Assembly: GCA_035535995.1 (NCBI GenBank)
Contig: DATLOZ010000002.1
Span: forward strand, 1 to 64,000
Source: JANYCO01 sp035535995
Lineage (GTDB): Bacteria; Bacteroidota; Bacteroidia; Cytophagales; Cytophagaceae
Direction of reading: 5' to 3'
Length of the DNA stretch: 64,000 nt
The notes below the pieces were generated by a model. That model ran no database searches. It was not told the origin of the DNA and worked only from the letters and a program-made list of their open reading frames with translations. The translations under genes were made by a program, and so were the position numbers. This document shows positions 9,009 to 16,581 of the stretch, one piece after another; position 1 is the first letter of the stretch; each line of letters starts with the position of its first letter.

Positions 9009-9030
9009 TTTATCTGGCATCCGGTATCCA
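9009..9030. repeat. Heptamer repeat arm, RGATRCC family
   Basis: A single arm (tatctggcatccggtatcc, read as reverse-complement units) with no partner within the gap. It lies between radA and the gene for the truncated kinase-like protein. Confidence 0.65.
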
Positions 9031-9059
9031 CATTCTAATCAACACAATCCTTCATAACT

Positions 9060-10427
9060 TTAACTTAACACTCCCGCAAACACTTCCTCAAGCTTGGAGA
9101 CGAAATGGATCTTCATTTTATACCTCGACACATCCAACCCTTTTTGATTGTATTTGGAAATGTAAATTTCTTTAAAACCTAATTTCTCCGCTTCCGAAAT
9201 CCGTTGATCGACGCGGTTTACAGCTCTTACTTCGCCGCCCAGTCCTACTTCTGCGGCGAAACAGGTATGGTTGGAAATATATTTTTCTTCGTACGAAGAA
9301 ACGATCGAAGCGCACACCGCAAGATCGATTGCAGGATCTTCTACACGTATGCCACCAGCGATGTTGAGGAATACGTCTTGCGCGCCGAGACGGAAGCCTC
9401 CTCTTTTTTCCAGTACTGCCAGCAACATATTCAATCGCTTCGCATCAAAACCTGTACAGCTCCTTTGCGGTGTGCCATAGGTAGCAATGCTTACCAGCGA
9501 TTGTATTTCGATCAGCAATGGCCTGTTTCCTTCCATGGTAGCGCCGATGGTAACTCCACTGAGGTTTTCATCGCGCTGCGAAATGAGGATCTCGGAAGGA
9601 TTGCTTACTTCTCTTAACCCGGAAGCCTGCATTTCATAAATACCCAATTCGGATGTAGAACCAAAACGATTTTTAGTAGTACGCAAGATCCGGTAAGCCA
9701 AATGCTGATCGCCTTCAAACTGCAATACAGTATCCACCATATGTTCCAATACTTTCGGGCCAGCCAGCGTTCCTTCTTTGGTAATATGACCAATGAGAAA
9801 AACAGGAGTGCTGCTTTCCTTTGCATAGCGCATGAGCTCTGCGGTACATTCGCGTACTTGCGAAATACTGCCTGCCGCCGATTCGATGAAGGAAGAATTC
9901 ATCGTTTGAATAGAATCGACGATCACGATCTCTGGTTCCAGTATTTCAATTTGTTTGAAAATATTTTGAGTGGAAGTTTCGGTGAGGATAAAACAATTGT
10001 TGCCCTTGATCCCAAGTCGCTCGGCACGCATTTTTATTTGCTGTTCGCTTTCTTCGCCGGAAATATAGAGTACTTTAAATTTCGTAAGTCCTAACGCGAT
10101 CTGCAGCATCAGGGTTGATTTCCCAATCCCCGGTTCTCCGCCAATCAATACCAGCGAGCCTGGTACGATGCCGCCTCCGAGTACACGGTTGAGCTCTTTA
10201 TCGTCTGTTCCGATACGCTGTTCTTCGTTGTAGGAAATTTCTTTGATCGCTTTTGGCTTGAAAGAAATTTTCTGCGAAGTGGAAATTTGCCAGCTTCCTT
10301 TTTCTTCCTTCTGGACGATCTCTTCTACATATGTATTCCACTCTCCGCAAGAAGGACATTTCCCCAGCCACTTAGGCGATTGAGCGCCGCAGCTCTGGCA
10401 GAAATAGGTAGTTTTAACTTTGGCCAT
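9060..10427 (-). CDS. radA: DNA repair protein RadA
   Basis: RecA-like ATPase that promotes branch migration during recombinational repair. The 455-aa protein has the N-terminal zinc finger (CQSCG at 10-14, CPSCG at 24-28), a Walker A motif GGEPGIGKSTL near residue 100, the RadA signature KNRFG near residue 255, and a C-terminal Lon-like domain (DVFLNIAGGIRVEDPAIDLAV, then AAEVGLGGEVRAV). Length and domain order are normal. ATG start at 10427. No operon partner is evident, as gaps of about 100-150 bp flank it on both sides. Confidence 0.97.
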   Translation of the reverse strand: MAKVKTTYFCQSCGAQSPKWLGKCPSCGEWNTYVEEIVQKEEKGSWQISTSQKISFKPKAIKEISYNEEQRIGTDDKELNRVLGGGIVPGSLVLIGGEPGIGKSTLMLQIALGLTKFKVLYISGEESEQQIKMRAERLGIKGNNCFILTETSTQNIFKQIEILEPEIVIVDSIQTMNSSFIESAAGSISQVRECTAELMRYAKESSTPVFLIGHITKEGTLAGPKVLEHMVDTVLQFEGDQHLAYRILRTTKNRFGSTSELGIYEMQASGLREVSNPSEILISQRDENLSGVTIGATMEGNRPLLIEIQSLVSIATYGTPQRSCTGFDAKRLNMLLAVLEKRGGFRLGAQDVFLNIAGGIRVEDPAIDLAVCASIVSSYEEKYISNHTCFAAEVGLGGEVRAVNRVDQRISEAEKLGFKEIYISKYNQKGLDVSRYKMKIHFVSKLEEVFAGVLS

Positions 10428-10516
10428 TTACTTTTACTTTTTGAATTGGTTTGCCATGATGGATTACAAAGATACGGAAGTTGGAGGATAATTTTTCATA
10501 CTACAACTAATCGAAG

Positions 10517-10566
10517 CCGTCATTGCTTCGTCACTCCGCCTGCAGCGTCGTTTATCGCAATGACGG
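10517..10566. repeat. Hairpin repeat with GTCATTGC core
   Basis: Perfect 10-bp inverted arms (CCGTCATTGC at 10517-10526 and its complement at 10557-10566) enclose about 30 bp. The core resembles the widespread CGTCATTGCGAGG-type intergenic repeats; weaker relatives occur near 27985 and 38805. It lies between two minus-strand genes. Confidence 0.65.
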
Positions 10567-10575
10567 TTTATTCCA

Positions 10576-11232
10576 TCACGTCAGTCCATTCTTCTTTTTA
10601 AACAACCAAAAAACATCTCCGGCAAGTCTTACAGCGGCAAGCAGTAGCAGGAAGACAAGATCACCTTGTTTGCCCAAGGGCACGTAAATAAAGAAATGTT
10701 TTACGTGCGTGCAAAACCAAAGAAAAGCGCTGCTAAGCACTGCAATGTGCATAAGCACGGTTCGCTTGTTGAGCAGGCTGTTGGCCATGGCTACAGCGGC
10801 CGGACGGTAATCGTTGTACCGGATAAAATCCCTGTAATACAAAAGCGCTGTACCGATAAATACTACCAAAATACTTATGTTAAAAGGCCGGTCTCTGAAA
10901 GACATGACGATCAGGTTCTCTCCAAACTTGTTTTCCGAAGCAGCGATAAATCCTACGACCAGTACGATGAATAGCCAGTATACGAGCAGGAAAAAAAATC
11001 TTCCTTCTGATTCTTTTCTTCCTACGGAACTGGTAAGCTCTTTTCTTTTTTTGACACGCTGGTAAGCAATTCTTTCAAATATGGAAACGATCAGTTCTCC
11101 AAACCAGTAAGAATAAAGCACCATAAAAAAACTCCAATGCAAAAATAAGATGCCATACACCACTATCCCATTGCTCAGCAATACCGTAAGGACCGTGAGC
11201 GCTCTGTCAACATTCTTTTTATTTTCCAACAT
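10576..11232 (-). CDS. Polytopic membrane protein, DUF6498-like
   Basis: 218-aa protein with about six hydrophobic segments, beginning ALTVLTVLLSNGIVVYGILF. The early motif WSFFMVLYSYWFGELIVSIFE (Trp, Tyr-Trp, Glu) is what I associate with the DUF6498 group of uncharacterised membrane proteins, from memory. A basic linker (KRVKKRKE type) separates the first and second halves. ATG at 11232. The function is unknown, and its neighbours (radA, fumC) give no useful context. Confidence 0.75.
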   Translation of the reverse strand: MLENKKNVDRALTVLTVLLSNGIVVYGILFLHWSFFMVLYSYWFGELIVSIFERIAYQRVKKRKELTSSVGRKESEGRFFFLLVYWLFIVLVVGFIAASENKFGENLIVMSFRDRPFNISILVVFIGTALLYYRDFIRYNDYRPAAVAMANSLLNKRTVLMHIAVLSSAFLWFCTHVKHFFIYVPLGKQGDLVFLLLLAAVRLAGDVFWLFKKKNGLT

Positions 11233-11285
11233 CTTTATAAACCAAGCCTTTAATATAGTAAAGAAATTCCATACTCGCGCTTACA

Positions 11286-11420
11286 CTCAATACTGAATAA
11301 AATACCAGTTTTCACATTGTGAATTTTATATTTTTGGCGTAGGTTTACTTTACAGTATTGAGTTTTAGTATTAAATAATGAGCAAACCAACTACTAAATC
11401 TCAGCACTCATATCTCATAC
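11286..11420. repeat. Heptamer-periodic inverted repeat, TATTGAG family
   Basis: CTCAATACTG at 11286-11295 is the complement of CAGTATTGAG at 11353-11362. From the latter a 7-bp periodic arm runs to about 11382 (tattgag, ttttagt, attaaat, aatgag), followed by an opposing arm at 11389-11420 (ctcagca, ctcatat, ctcatac). It occupies the divergent gap upstream of fumC. Confidence 0.6.
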
Positions 11421-11455
11421 TAATTATTTTAATTTCACAATAACAATCAAAAAAG

Positions 11456-12856
11456 ATGAGCTTCCGAATAGAGAAAGACACCATGGGCCCGGTGAATGTA
11501 CCGGTAGATGCCTATTGGGGCGCACAAACCCAACGTTCTATTGACAATTTTAAGATCGGCGGTCTGCCTACGCGTATGCCGATCGAAATTATCCGCGCCT
11601 TTGCTATCCTGAAAAAAGCCGCCGCGATCACTAACTGCGAGCTGGGTGTATTGTCCAAAGAAAAATCCGACCTCATCGGTCAGGTATGCGACGAGATCCT
11701 GGCAGGTAAGCTTGATGACCAGTTCCCGCTAGTAGTATGGCAAACCGGTTCGGGTACGCAGTCAAACATGAACGTAAACGAAGTCATCTCTAACCGCGCT
11801 CAGGTAGTCAGAGGCGGCAAACTTACCGACGAAGAAAAATTTCTGAATCCAAACGACGATGTGAACAAATCACAGAGTTCTAACGATACCTTCCCTACGG
11901 CAATGCACATTGCTGCCTACAAGATCCTCATGGATACTACCATTCCCGGGATCAAACAATTGCAAGGTACGCTGAAGAAAAAATCGGATACCTTCATGCC
12001 CATTGTAAAGATCGGACGTACGCACTTCATGGATGCTACACCGCTTACACTTGGACAAGAATTTTCAGGCTACGTTTCCCAACTGGATCACGGCTTGAGA
12101 GCGATTACCAATACGCTGAAACACCTCTCTGAACTGGCTCTTGGCGGTACTGCCGTGGGAACCGGGATCAACACACCAAAGGGATATGCTGAAAAAGTAG
12201 CGGCAAAAATTGCCGAGCTTTCAGGACTTCCCTTCATCACTGCAGAAAATAAATTTGAGGCGCTCGCTGCACACGACGCAATCGTAGAATCACACGGCGC
12301 ACTGAAAACGGTAGCCGTAAGCTTAATGAAAATTGCAAACGACGTAAGAATGCTTTCTTCCGGTCCACGTTGCGGAATCGGTGAGATCATCATTCCCGAC
12401 AACGAGCCAGGTTCATCCATTATGCCAGGAAAAGTAAACCCGACGCAACCGGAAGCAATGACGATGGTTTGCGCACAAGTAATGGGCAACGACGTAGCGA
12501 TCAATGTGGGCGGGCTTTCCGGGCACTTCGAGCTGAACGTGTTCAAACCGGTTATGATCTTCAATTTCCTGATGTCGGCAAGATTGATCGGCGATGCATG
12601 CGTTTCTTTTGATGTAAAATGCGCACAAGGCATTGAGCCGAACCATGAGTTCCTGAAGAAAAATCTTGAAAACTCCCTCATGCTGGTGACTGCACTGAAC
12701 CCGCATATTGGTTATTACAAAGCAGCCGAGATCGCGAAGAAAGCGCACAAGGAAGGTAAAACCCTCCGCGAAGCCGCCATCAGCCTGGGACACCTGACAA
12801 ACGAGCAATTCGATCAATGGGTGAAGCCTGAGGATATGGTGGGGAGTATGAAGTAA
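11456..12856 (+). CDS. fumC: Class II fumarate hydratase
   Basis: Catalyses the reversible hydration of fumarate to malate in the TCA cycle, without an iron-sulfur cluster. The 466-aa sequence contains GSGTQSNMNVNEVISNRA, the segment NDTFPTAMH, GRTHFMDATPLTLGQEFSGY, and the superfamily signature GSSIMPGKVNPTQPE that carries the catalytic loop serine. Length is typical of FumC. ATG at 11456. It is monocistronic: a strong intrinsic terminator follows at once, and a divergent gene lies upstream beyond a repeat. Confidence 0.98.
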   Translation: MSFRIEKDTMGPVNVPVDAYWGAQTQRSIDNFKIGGLPTRMPIEIIRAFAILKKAAAITNCELGVLSKEKSDLIGQVCDEILAGKLDDQFPLVVWQTGSGTQSNMNVNEVISNRAQVVRGGKLTDEEKFLNPNDDVNKSQSSNDTFPTAMHIAAYKILMDTTIPGIKQLQGTLKKKSDTFMPIVKIGRTHFMDATPLTLGQEFSGYVSQLDHGLRAITNTLKHLSELALGGTAVGTGINTPKGYAEKVAAKIAELSGLPFITAENKFEALAAHDAIVESHGALKTVAVSLMKIANDVRMLSSGPRCGIGEIIIPDNEPGSSIMPGKVNPTQPEAMTMVCAQVMGNDVAINVGGLSGHFELNVFKPVMIFNFLMSARLIGDACVSFDVKCAQGIEPNHEFLKKNLENSLMLVTALNPHIGYYKAAEIAKKAHKEGKTLREAAISLGHLTNEQFDQWVKPEDMVGSMK

Positions 12857-12860
12857 CCAG

Positions 12861-12888
12861 AAGCCGGAAGTAATTCCGGCTTTTTTTT
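12861..12888 (+). terminator. Intrinsic terminator of fumC
   Basis: The 9-bp stem AAGCCGGAA/TTCCGGCTT has a GTAA loop and runs into eight T residues, five bases after the fumC stop codon. Confidence 0.92.
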
Positions 12889-12891
12889 CTC

Positions 12892-12937
12892 TCTACTCTT
12901 GCTGTTGCTCTTGCTGTCAGAATGCAGGAAAGCAAGA
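12892..12937. repeat. Inverted repeat with CTCTTGCT arms
   Basis: CTCTTGCTGTCAGAATGCAGG is followed by a complementary AGCAAGAG. The same TTGCTCTTGCTGTCAGA core recurs at 14314-14376 and, as one arm, near 39627-39650. Confidence 0.55.
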
Positions 12938-12946
12938 GAAAAAAAA

Positions 12947-12972
12947 GATACCGGATGCCGGATCCCAGATAA
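12947..12972. repeat. Heptamer repeat arm, RGATRCC family
   Basis: Units ggatgcc and ggatccc, ending agataa, form a single arm with no partner in the same gap. Confidence 0.6.
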
Positions 12973-13104
12973 GAAATTCCACCGTTGTTTGTTTCCCCAA
13001 ACAACCACCCTGGAGCTCAAACGTCACCTTGTTGTAAATCCATTAACCTTGCCAATCAAGGTTCAGAATATTTTTGAGTATATTTGATATATAACACAAA
13101 CAAC

Positions 13105-14310
13105 ATGGAAACCATCAATAAAATTACCTGTCCTAAATGCGGCCATAGCTTCAATGCGGAGCAGGCACTGGCGCACGAGGTGGAGGAGAAACTGAGGACG
13201 GAGTATAACCAAAAGTTTAAAGGATTGCAGCTAAAGCTTGCCCAGGAGGCCGAGGAGAAAGAGTTGCAATTGAAAAAAGTGCTGGAGCAGGAAAAAGTAT
13301 TGACTGAAGAAAAACTAAAAAGCAAAGTTCGCGAAGACTTTGAATTGCAATTAAAAAGCTACCAGGAAGACCTTGATAAAAAAACAAAGGAAAATCTGGA
13401 CCTTAAAAACAAGGAACTTGAGCTCATGAAAAAAACCCGCCAGATGGAAGAACAAAAAGCGGAGATGGAGATCGAGATGCAGAAAAAATTGCTTGAAGGT
13501 CAGAAAGCTATTGAAGAAGCGGCTAAGAGAAAAGCGGAGGAAGAAAACCAATTTAAGCTGAAAGAAAAAGACATGTTGGTAGAACAGCTTAACAAACAAG
13601 TAGCCGACATGCAGAAGCGGATCGAACAAGGCTCTACTCAGATGCAAGGCGAAGTGCAGGAAATAGCGCTCGAAGAATTGCTTCGCGCTATTTTTCCTTT
13701 TGATATGGTTGGCGAGGTAGGCAAAGGCGTGAAAGGTGCCGACGTGATCCACCTAGTGCGCGATGCGGTGGGGAAGGAATGCGGCACAATCATTTACGAA
13801 AGTAAACGCACCAAAAATTTCAGCGCCGAGTGGATCAGCAAACTTAAAAATGATTTACGCGGACAAAAAGCAGACATCGCTGTGATCGTCACCGAAGCGA
13901 TGCCAAAAGACATGGATCGTTTCGGACAGAAGGACGGCATCTGGATCTGCTCTTTTGCAGAATTCAAAGGTGTAGCCGCCGTGCTACGCGAAAGCCTGGT
14001 TCGAATTTCGGAAATAAAATCTGCCCAGGAAAACCGCGGTGATAAAATGCAGATGCTTTATGATTTCCTTACGGGAAATGAATTCCGTCAACACATCGAA
14101 GCGATCGTGGAAGGATTTACTTCTATGAAAAGCTCTCTCGCCAAAGAGCGAATAGCCATGGAAAGAATCTGGGCCGAGCGCGACAAGCAACTAGACAAAG
14201 TGCTTCTCAATATGAGTAGTATGTACGGCTCTATCAAAGGCATCGCAGGAAGTGCCGTGGCAGAGGTAAAGTTGCTGGATCTGGACAGCTCCTATTCGGA
14301 TGAAAAATAA
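13105..14310 (+). CDS. DUF2130 protein, coiled coil plus nuclease-like domain
   Basis: 401-aa cytoplasmic protein. It opens with a zinc-ribbon half (CPKCGHSF), continues as a long Lys/Glu-rich coiled coil (about residues 25-190), and ends in the DUF2130 domain. That domain shows the restriction-nuclease-like pattern D-V-I-H...ESKRTKNFSAEWISKLK, with Glu-x-Lys as possible catalytic residues. Family function is not established; a DNA-processing role is inferred from the fold. I chose the ATG at 13105 over an upstream in-frame TTG (13084), because the TTG lies inside a TATATTTG -7-like element. A hairpin follows the stop codon. Confidence 0.88.
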   Translation: METINKITCPKCGHSFNAEQALAHEVEEKLRTEYNQKFKGLQLKLAQEAEEKELQLKKVLEQEKVLTEEKLKSKVREDFELQLKSYQEDLDKKTKENLDLKNKELELMKKTRQMEEQKAEMEIEMQKKLLEGQKAIEEAAKRKAEEENQFKLKEKDMLVEQLNKQVADMQKRIEQGSTQMQGEVQEIALEELLRAIFPFDMVGEVGKGVKGADVIHLVRDAVGKECGTIIYESKRTKNFSAEWISKLKNDLRGQKADIAVIVTEAMPKDMDRFGQKDGIWICSFAEFKGVAAVLRESLVRISEIKSAQENRGDKMQMLYDFLTGNEFRQHIEAIVEGFTSMKSSLAKERIAMERIWAERDKQLDKVLLNMSSMYGSIKGIAGSAVAEVKLLDLDSSYSDEK

Positions 14311-14313
14311 CAT

Positions 14314-14376
14314 TCTCAATACTATTGCTCTTGCTGTCAGACTGCAGGACAGCAAGAGCAACAGCAACAGTATTGA
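14314..14376. terminator. Long hairpin after the DUF2130 gene
   Basis: CTCAATACT and AGTATTGAG form the outer stem. TTGCTCTTGCTGTC and GACAGCAAGAGCAA form the inner stem, with a 9-nt loop. It begins 4 bp after the stop codon and lacks a strong T-run, so termination or mRNA 3'-end protection are both possible. It shares its core with the repeat at 12892. Confidence 0.6.
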
Positions 14377-14400
14377 GATTAACTTATAATTAAAAAAAAC

Positions 14401-14916
14401 ATGGCACTACTAAAATCAGTAAAAGGAATTGCTCCGAAGTTTGGAGAAAATATTTACCTCGCGGAAAACGCAACGGTTGTAGGTGAAGTAGTAATGGGTG
14501 ATGATTGCACCGTTTGGTTTGGCGCAGTAGTGCGTGGGGATGTGCATTATATTCATTGTGGCAACAAAGTAAATATTCAAGACGGTGCGGTGATCCATTG
14601 CACCTATCAAAAAGCTCCAACCACTATCGGCAACAACGTATCCATTGGCCACCGCGCGATTGTGCATGGCTGTACGATTGAAGATAATGTATTGATCGGT
14701 ATGGGGGCAATAGTGATGGACAATGCTTATATCGAAAAAAATTCCATCGTTGCTGCAGGTGCTGTGGTATTGGAAGGCACAAGAGTAGAATCAGGAAGCA
14801 TTTACGCTGGCGTACCGGCTAAGAAAGTGAAAGAAGTAAGCCCGGAACGCTTCGCAGATCTTAATATGCGCATTGCTAATAATTATGTGATGTACGCTGG
14901 TTGGATGAAGGAGTAA
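14401..14916 (+). CDS. Gamma-carbonic-anhydrase-like hexapeptide-repeat protein
   Basis: 171-aa left-handed beta-helix protein of the gamma-CA/PaaY group. Hexapeptide repeats run through residues 20-140 (for example TVVGEVVMGDDCTVWFGAVV and NVLIGMGAIVMDNAYI). Candidate zinc-ligand histidines are visible in AVIHC, IGHRAI and VHGC, in the order expected for the trimer-interface zinc site. A short C-terminal helix follows. Many family members have weak or no measured carbonic anhydrase activity, so the enzymatic call is tentative. ATG at 14401, about 25 bp after the upstream hairpin. Confidence 0.9.
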   Translation: MALLKSVKGIAPKFGENIYLAENATVVGEVVMGDDCTVWFGAVVRGDVHYIHCGNKVNIQDGAVIHCTYQKAPTTIGNNVSIGHRAIVHGCTIEDNVLIGMGAIVMDNAYIEKNSIVAAGAVVLEGTRVESGSIYAGVPAKKVKEVSPERFADLNMRIANNYVMYAGWMKE

Positions 14917-14918
14917 GA

Positions 14919-14970
14919 AATTATGAGTTATGAGTTATGAATGTTGAATTATTAATTCATAACTCATAAC
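14919..14970. repeat. Heptamer inverted repeat, RTTATGA family
   Basis: Units attatga, gttatga, gttatga, atgttga and attatta are followed immediately by the complementary arm (attcataactcataact). It is the first of three consecutive inverted repeats between two convergent genes. Confidence 0.8.
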
Positions 14971-14973
14971 TAC

Positions 14974-15043
14974 GTCCGCTCAGAGTCCCCTGCAACTATC
15001 AGAGTGAATTATTATATTCGGGTGCGGGAGACTCTGAGCAGAC
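14974..15043. repeat. Inverted repeat with GCTCAGAGTC arms
   Basis: About 21 bp at 14974-14994 pairs with 15022-15043 with a few mismatches (core GCTCAGAGTC / GACTCTGAGC). A 27-bp centre is enclosed. It is sandwiched between two RTTATGA-family repeats and is unrelated to them. Confidence 0.7.
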
Positions 15044-15055
15044 ATGGGAGTAAAA

Positions 15056-15122
15056 AATTATGAATGATTAGTTATGAATGCTGAATTATTAATTCATAAC
15101 TCATAATTCAACATTCATAACT
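15056..15122. repeat. Heptamer inverted repeat, RTTATGA family
   Basis: A left arm (attatga, atgatta, gttatga, atgctga) is followed by the complementary arm (attcataactcataattc and on) up to the stop codon of the response-regulator gene. Confidence 0.8.
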
Positions 15123-15125
15123 AAT

Positions 15126-15809
15126 TTATTCTCCCGTCTCAAACTTATATCCAATCCCTTTCACGGTACTGATATAATGTTCTCCTACTTTTTCACGGAT
15201 CTTGCGGATGTGCACGTCTACGGTACGTGAAACTACATACACATCGGTTCCCCACACACGTTTCAAAATATCGTCGCGGTTGAAAATTTTATTTGGATGC
15301 TGGCATAAGAAATAGAGCAGCTCAAATTCTTTTTTCGCAAGCGTTATTTTTTTATCTGCTACGGTTACTGTATAGCTGGTTTTATCGATCACCAGGTCGT
15401 TGATAGAGATGATGGCATTTTTCTTGGAAACTACTTCTTTTCTAAAGTAAGAAGCGATGCGGCTTACAAGGGCTCTTGGCTTAATTGGTTTTACGATATA
15501 ATCGTTTGCGCCGGATTCAAACGCTGCAATTTCGGAATACTCTTCCGAGCGTGCTGTCAGGAATACGATCACGGTGTCTTTGAGCTCATCCAACTCACGC
15601 AGGTTGCGGCAAGTTTCGATGCCATCCATTTGCGGCATCATGATGTCCAGTAAGATCAGTCTTGGTTGAAATTCCTGGGCGATCCGGATCGCTTCCGGTC
15701 CACTTTTGGCAATCTTTACTTCGTATCCTTCTTTTTCGAGAATATACTGGAGCATATCCAGAATGTCCTGTTCATCATCGGCAATTAATACTTTATTCTT
15801 TTTGCTCAT
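15126..15809 (-). CDS. PhoB-like OmpR-family response regulator
   Basis: 227-aa two-component regulator. The receiver domain (residues 5-120) has the acidic pair D11/D12, phospho-acceptor D55 (LLDIMMP), T85 and K107, all conserved. A winged-helix DNA-binding domain follows (about residues 130-225, ending VHIRKIREKVGEHYISTVKGIGYKFE). ATG at 15809. Upstream lies a promoter with four 11-bp repeats like those before pstS, suggesting phosphate-linked autoregulation and making a PhoB role likely. No histidine kinase gene adjoins it. OmpR-type regulators look alike, so the PhoB identity rests mainly on the shared promoter architecture. Confidence 0.9.
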   Translation of the reverse strand: MSKKNKVLIADDEQDILDMLQYILEKEGYEVKIAKSGPEAIRIAQEFQPRLILLDIMMPQMDGIETCRNLRELDELKDTVIVFLTARSEEYSEIAAFESGANDYIVKPIKPRALVSRIASYFRKEVVSKKNAIISINDLVIDKTSYTVTVADKKITLAKKEFELLYFLCQHPNKIFNRDDILKRVWGTDVYVVSRTVDVHIRKIREKVGEHYISTVKGIGYKFETGE

Positions 15810-15837
15810 TTCCAGTATACAATTTCTTAATGACGAT

Positions 15838-15893
15838 CAAATATAGACTGGCCATATTGTAATACGATTAAGCCAATGTTATCAGTTTGTTAA
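15838..15893 (-). promoter_or_regulatory. Pho-box-like promoter of the response-regulator gene
   Basis: Read on the minus strand, units TTAACAAA, ATAACATT, TTAATCGT and ACAATATG are each separated by 3 bp (11-bp period). After a 7-bp gap comes the -7 element TATATTTG (15838-15845), about 30 bp before the ATG. The distal unit abuts the stop codon of the upstream gene. Confidence 0.7.
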
Positions 15894-16487
15894 TTAAAGA
15901 CCCACTCTATGGTCGTCCCAGCGCGGGTTCTGGGTGAGGATCCACTTGTGGCCGGTGGTGTCGTACAGGCATCTTCCGTCAGGAAATTCTACCAATTCAT
16001 AGTCACCAAAAAATTTGTCTACGTTGCCGTTTTCTACCATGTAATCAAACAATGAGTAGCTTTTTTCTTTCAGCTCATCTAGTTTCATTTTAGGGGTATT
16101 AAAAATTTCCTGGAAGGCATAGATCTTTCCATTAGCATCTTTTTTATACTTTCCGCCGATGGCAATTTTCTTTGCGTAAAGACTAGGCGCTACTTTCCAG
16201 ATAAGGAAATAATGTACGCTGTCGTTGTTGATATAATATTGTTCGAAATTGAATTTATAGATCTTCTGTTGTTCGTCGAAAAAAGTTTTGTTTGTGTCGC
16301 TGAAACGATTGTTATAGTTTACACCATATTCCAGCTTGGATATATAAGGGCGTATCTGAACAAGTTCTTGTTCCTGGGCATCTTTACTAAGATAGCCTTC
16401 TACATTGTAGTTTTTTTTCTCCTGCTTGCATGATACAAACAACGACACAAGCGCAAGTAGCGCTAAACCATTTTTCAACTTTTTCAT
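15894..16487 (-). CDS. Hypothetical lipoprotein, 197 aa
   Basis: The signal peptide ends in the lipobox SLFVSC (Cys at residue 20), followed by KQEKK. The rest is mixed alpha/beta and rich in Tyr, Lys and Asn, with no family I recognise. The C-terminal stretch (ELVEFPDGRCLYDTTGHKW) has the look of a small beta domain. ATG at 16487. It is flanked upstream by the terminator of the beta-helix lipoprotein gene and downstream by the response-regulator promoter. It therefore seems to be its own transcription unit. Confidence 0.75.
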   Translation of the reverse strand: MKKLKNGLALLALVSLFVSCKQEKKNYNVEGYLSKDAQEQELVQIRPYISKLEYGVNYNNRFSDTNKTFFDEQQKIYKFNFEQYYINNDSVHYFLIWKVAPSLYAKKIAIGGKYKKDANGKIYAFQEIFNTPKMKLDELKEKSYSLFDYMVENGNVDKFFGDYELVEFPDGRCLYDTTGHKWILTQNPRWDDHRVGL

Positions 16488-16526
16488 AACAATAATTAAA
16501 CGTGTTTACAATTACATAATGATTAC

Positions 16527-16566
16527 ATTCAAAAAAATACCATCTCACGATGGTATTTTTTTGAAT
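16527..16566 (-). terminator. Terminator of the beta-helix lipoprotein gene
   Basis: A perfect 18-bp stem (16527-16544 with 16549-16566, core ATACCATC/GATGGTAT) carries a 4-nt loop and a run of seven T on either strand. It lies 16 bp beyond the stop codon of the 16582-18006 gene. Confidence 0.92.
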
Positions 16567-16581
16567 GGAGATATACAATTA

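Noticed and set aside
16493..16526. Two 11-bp-period units (GTAATCAT, GTAATTGT) upstream of the 197-aa lipoprotein gene
   Set aside because: The sequence 7 bp downstream does not match a -7 element, and the implied leader would be only a few bases. The evidence is too weak to add the gene to the regulon.
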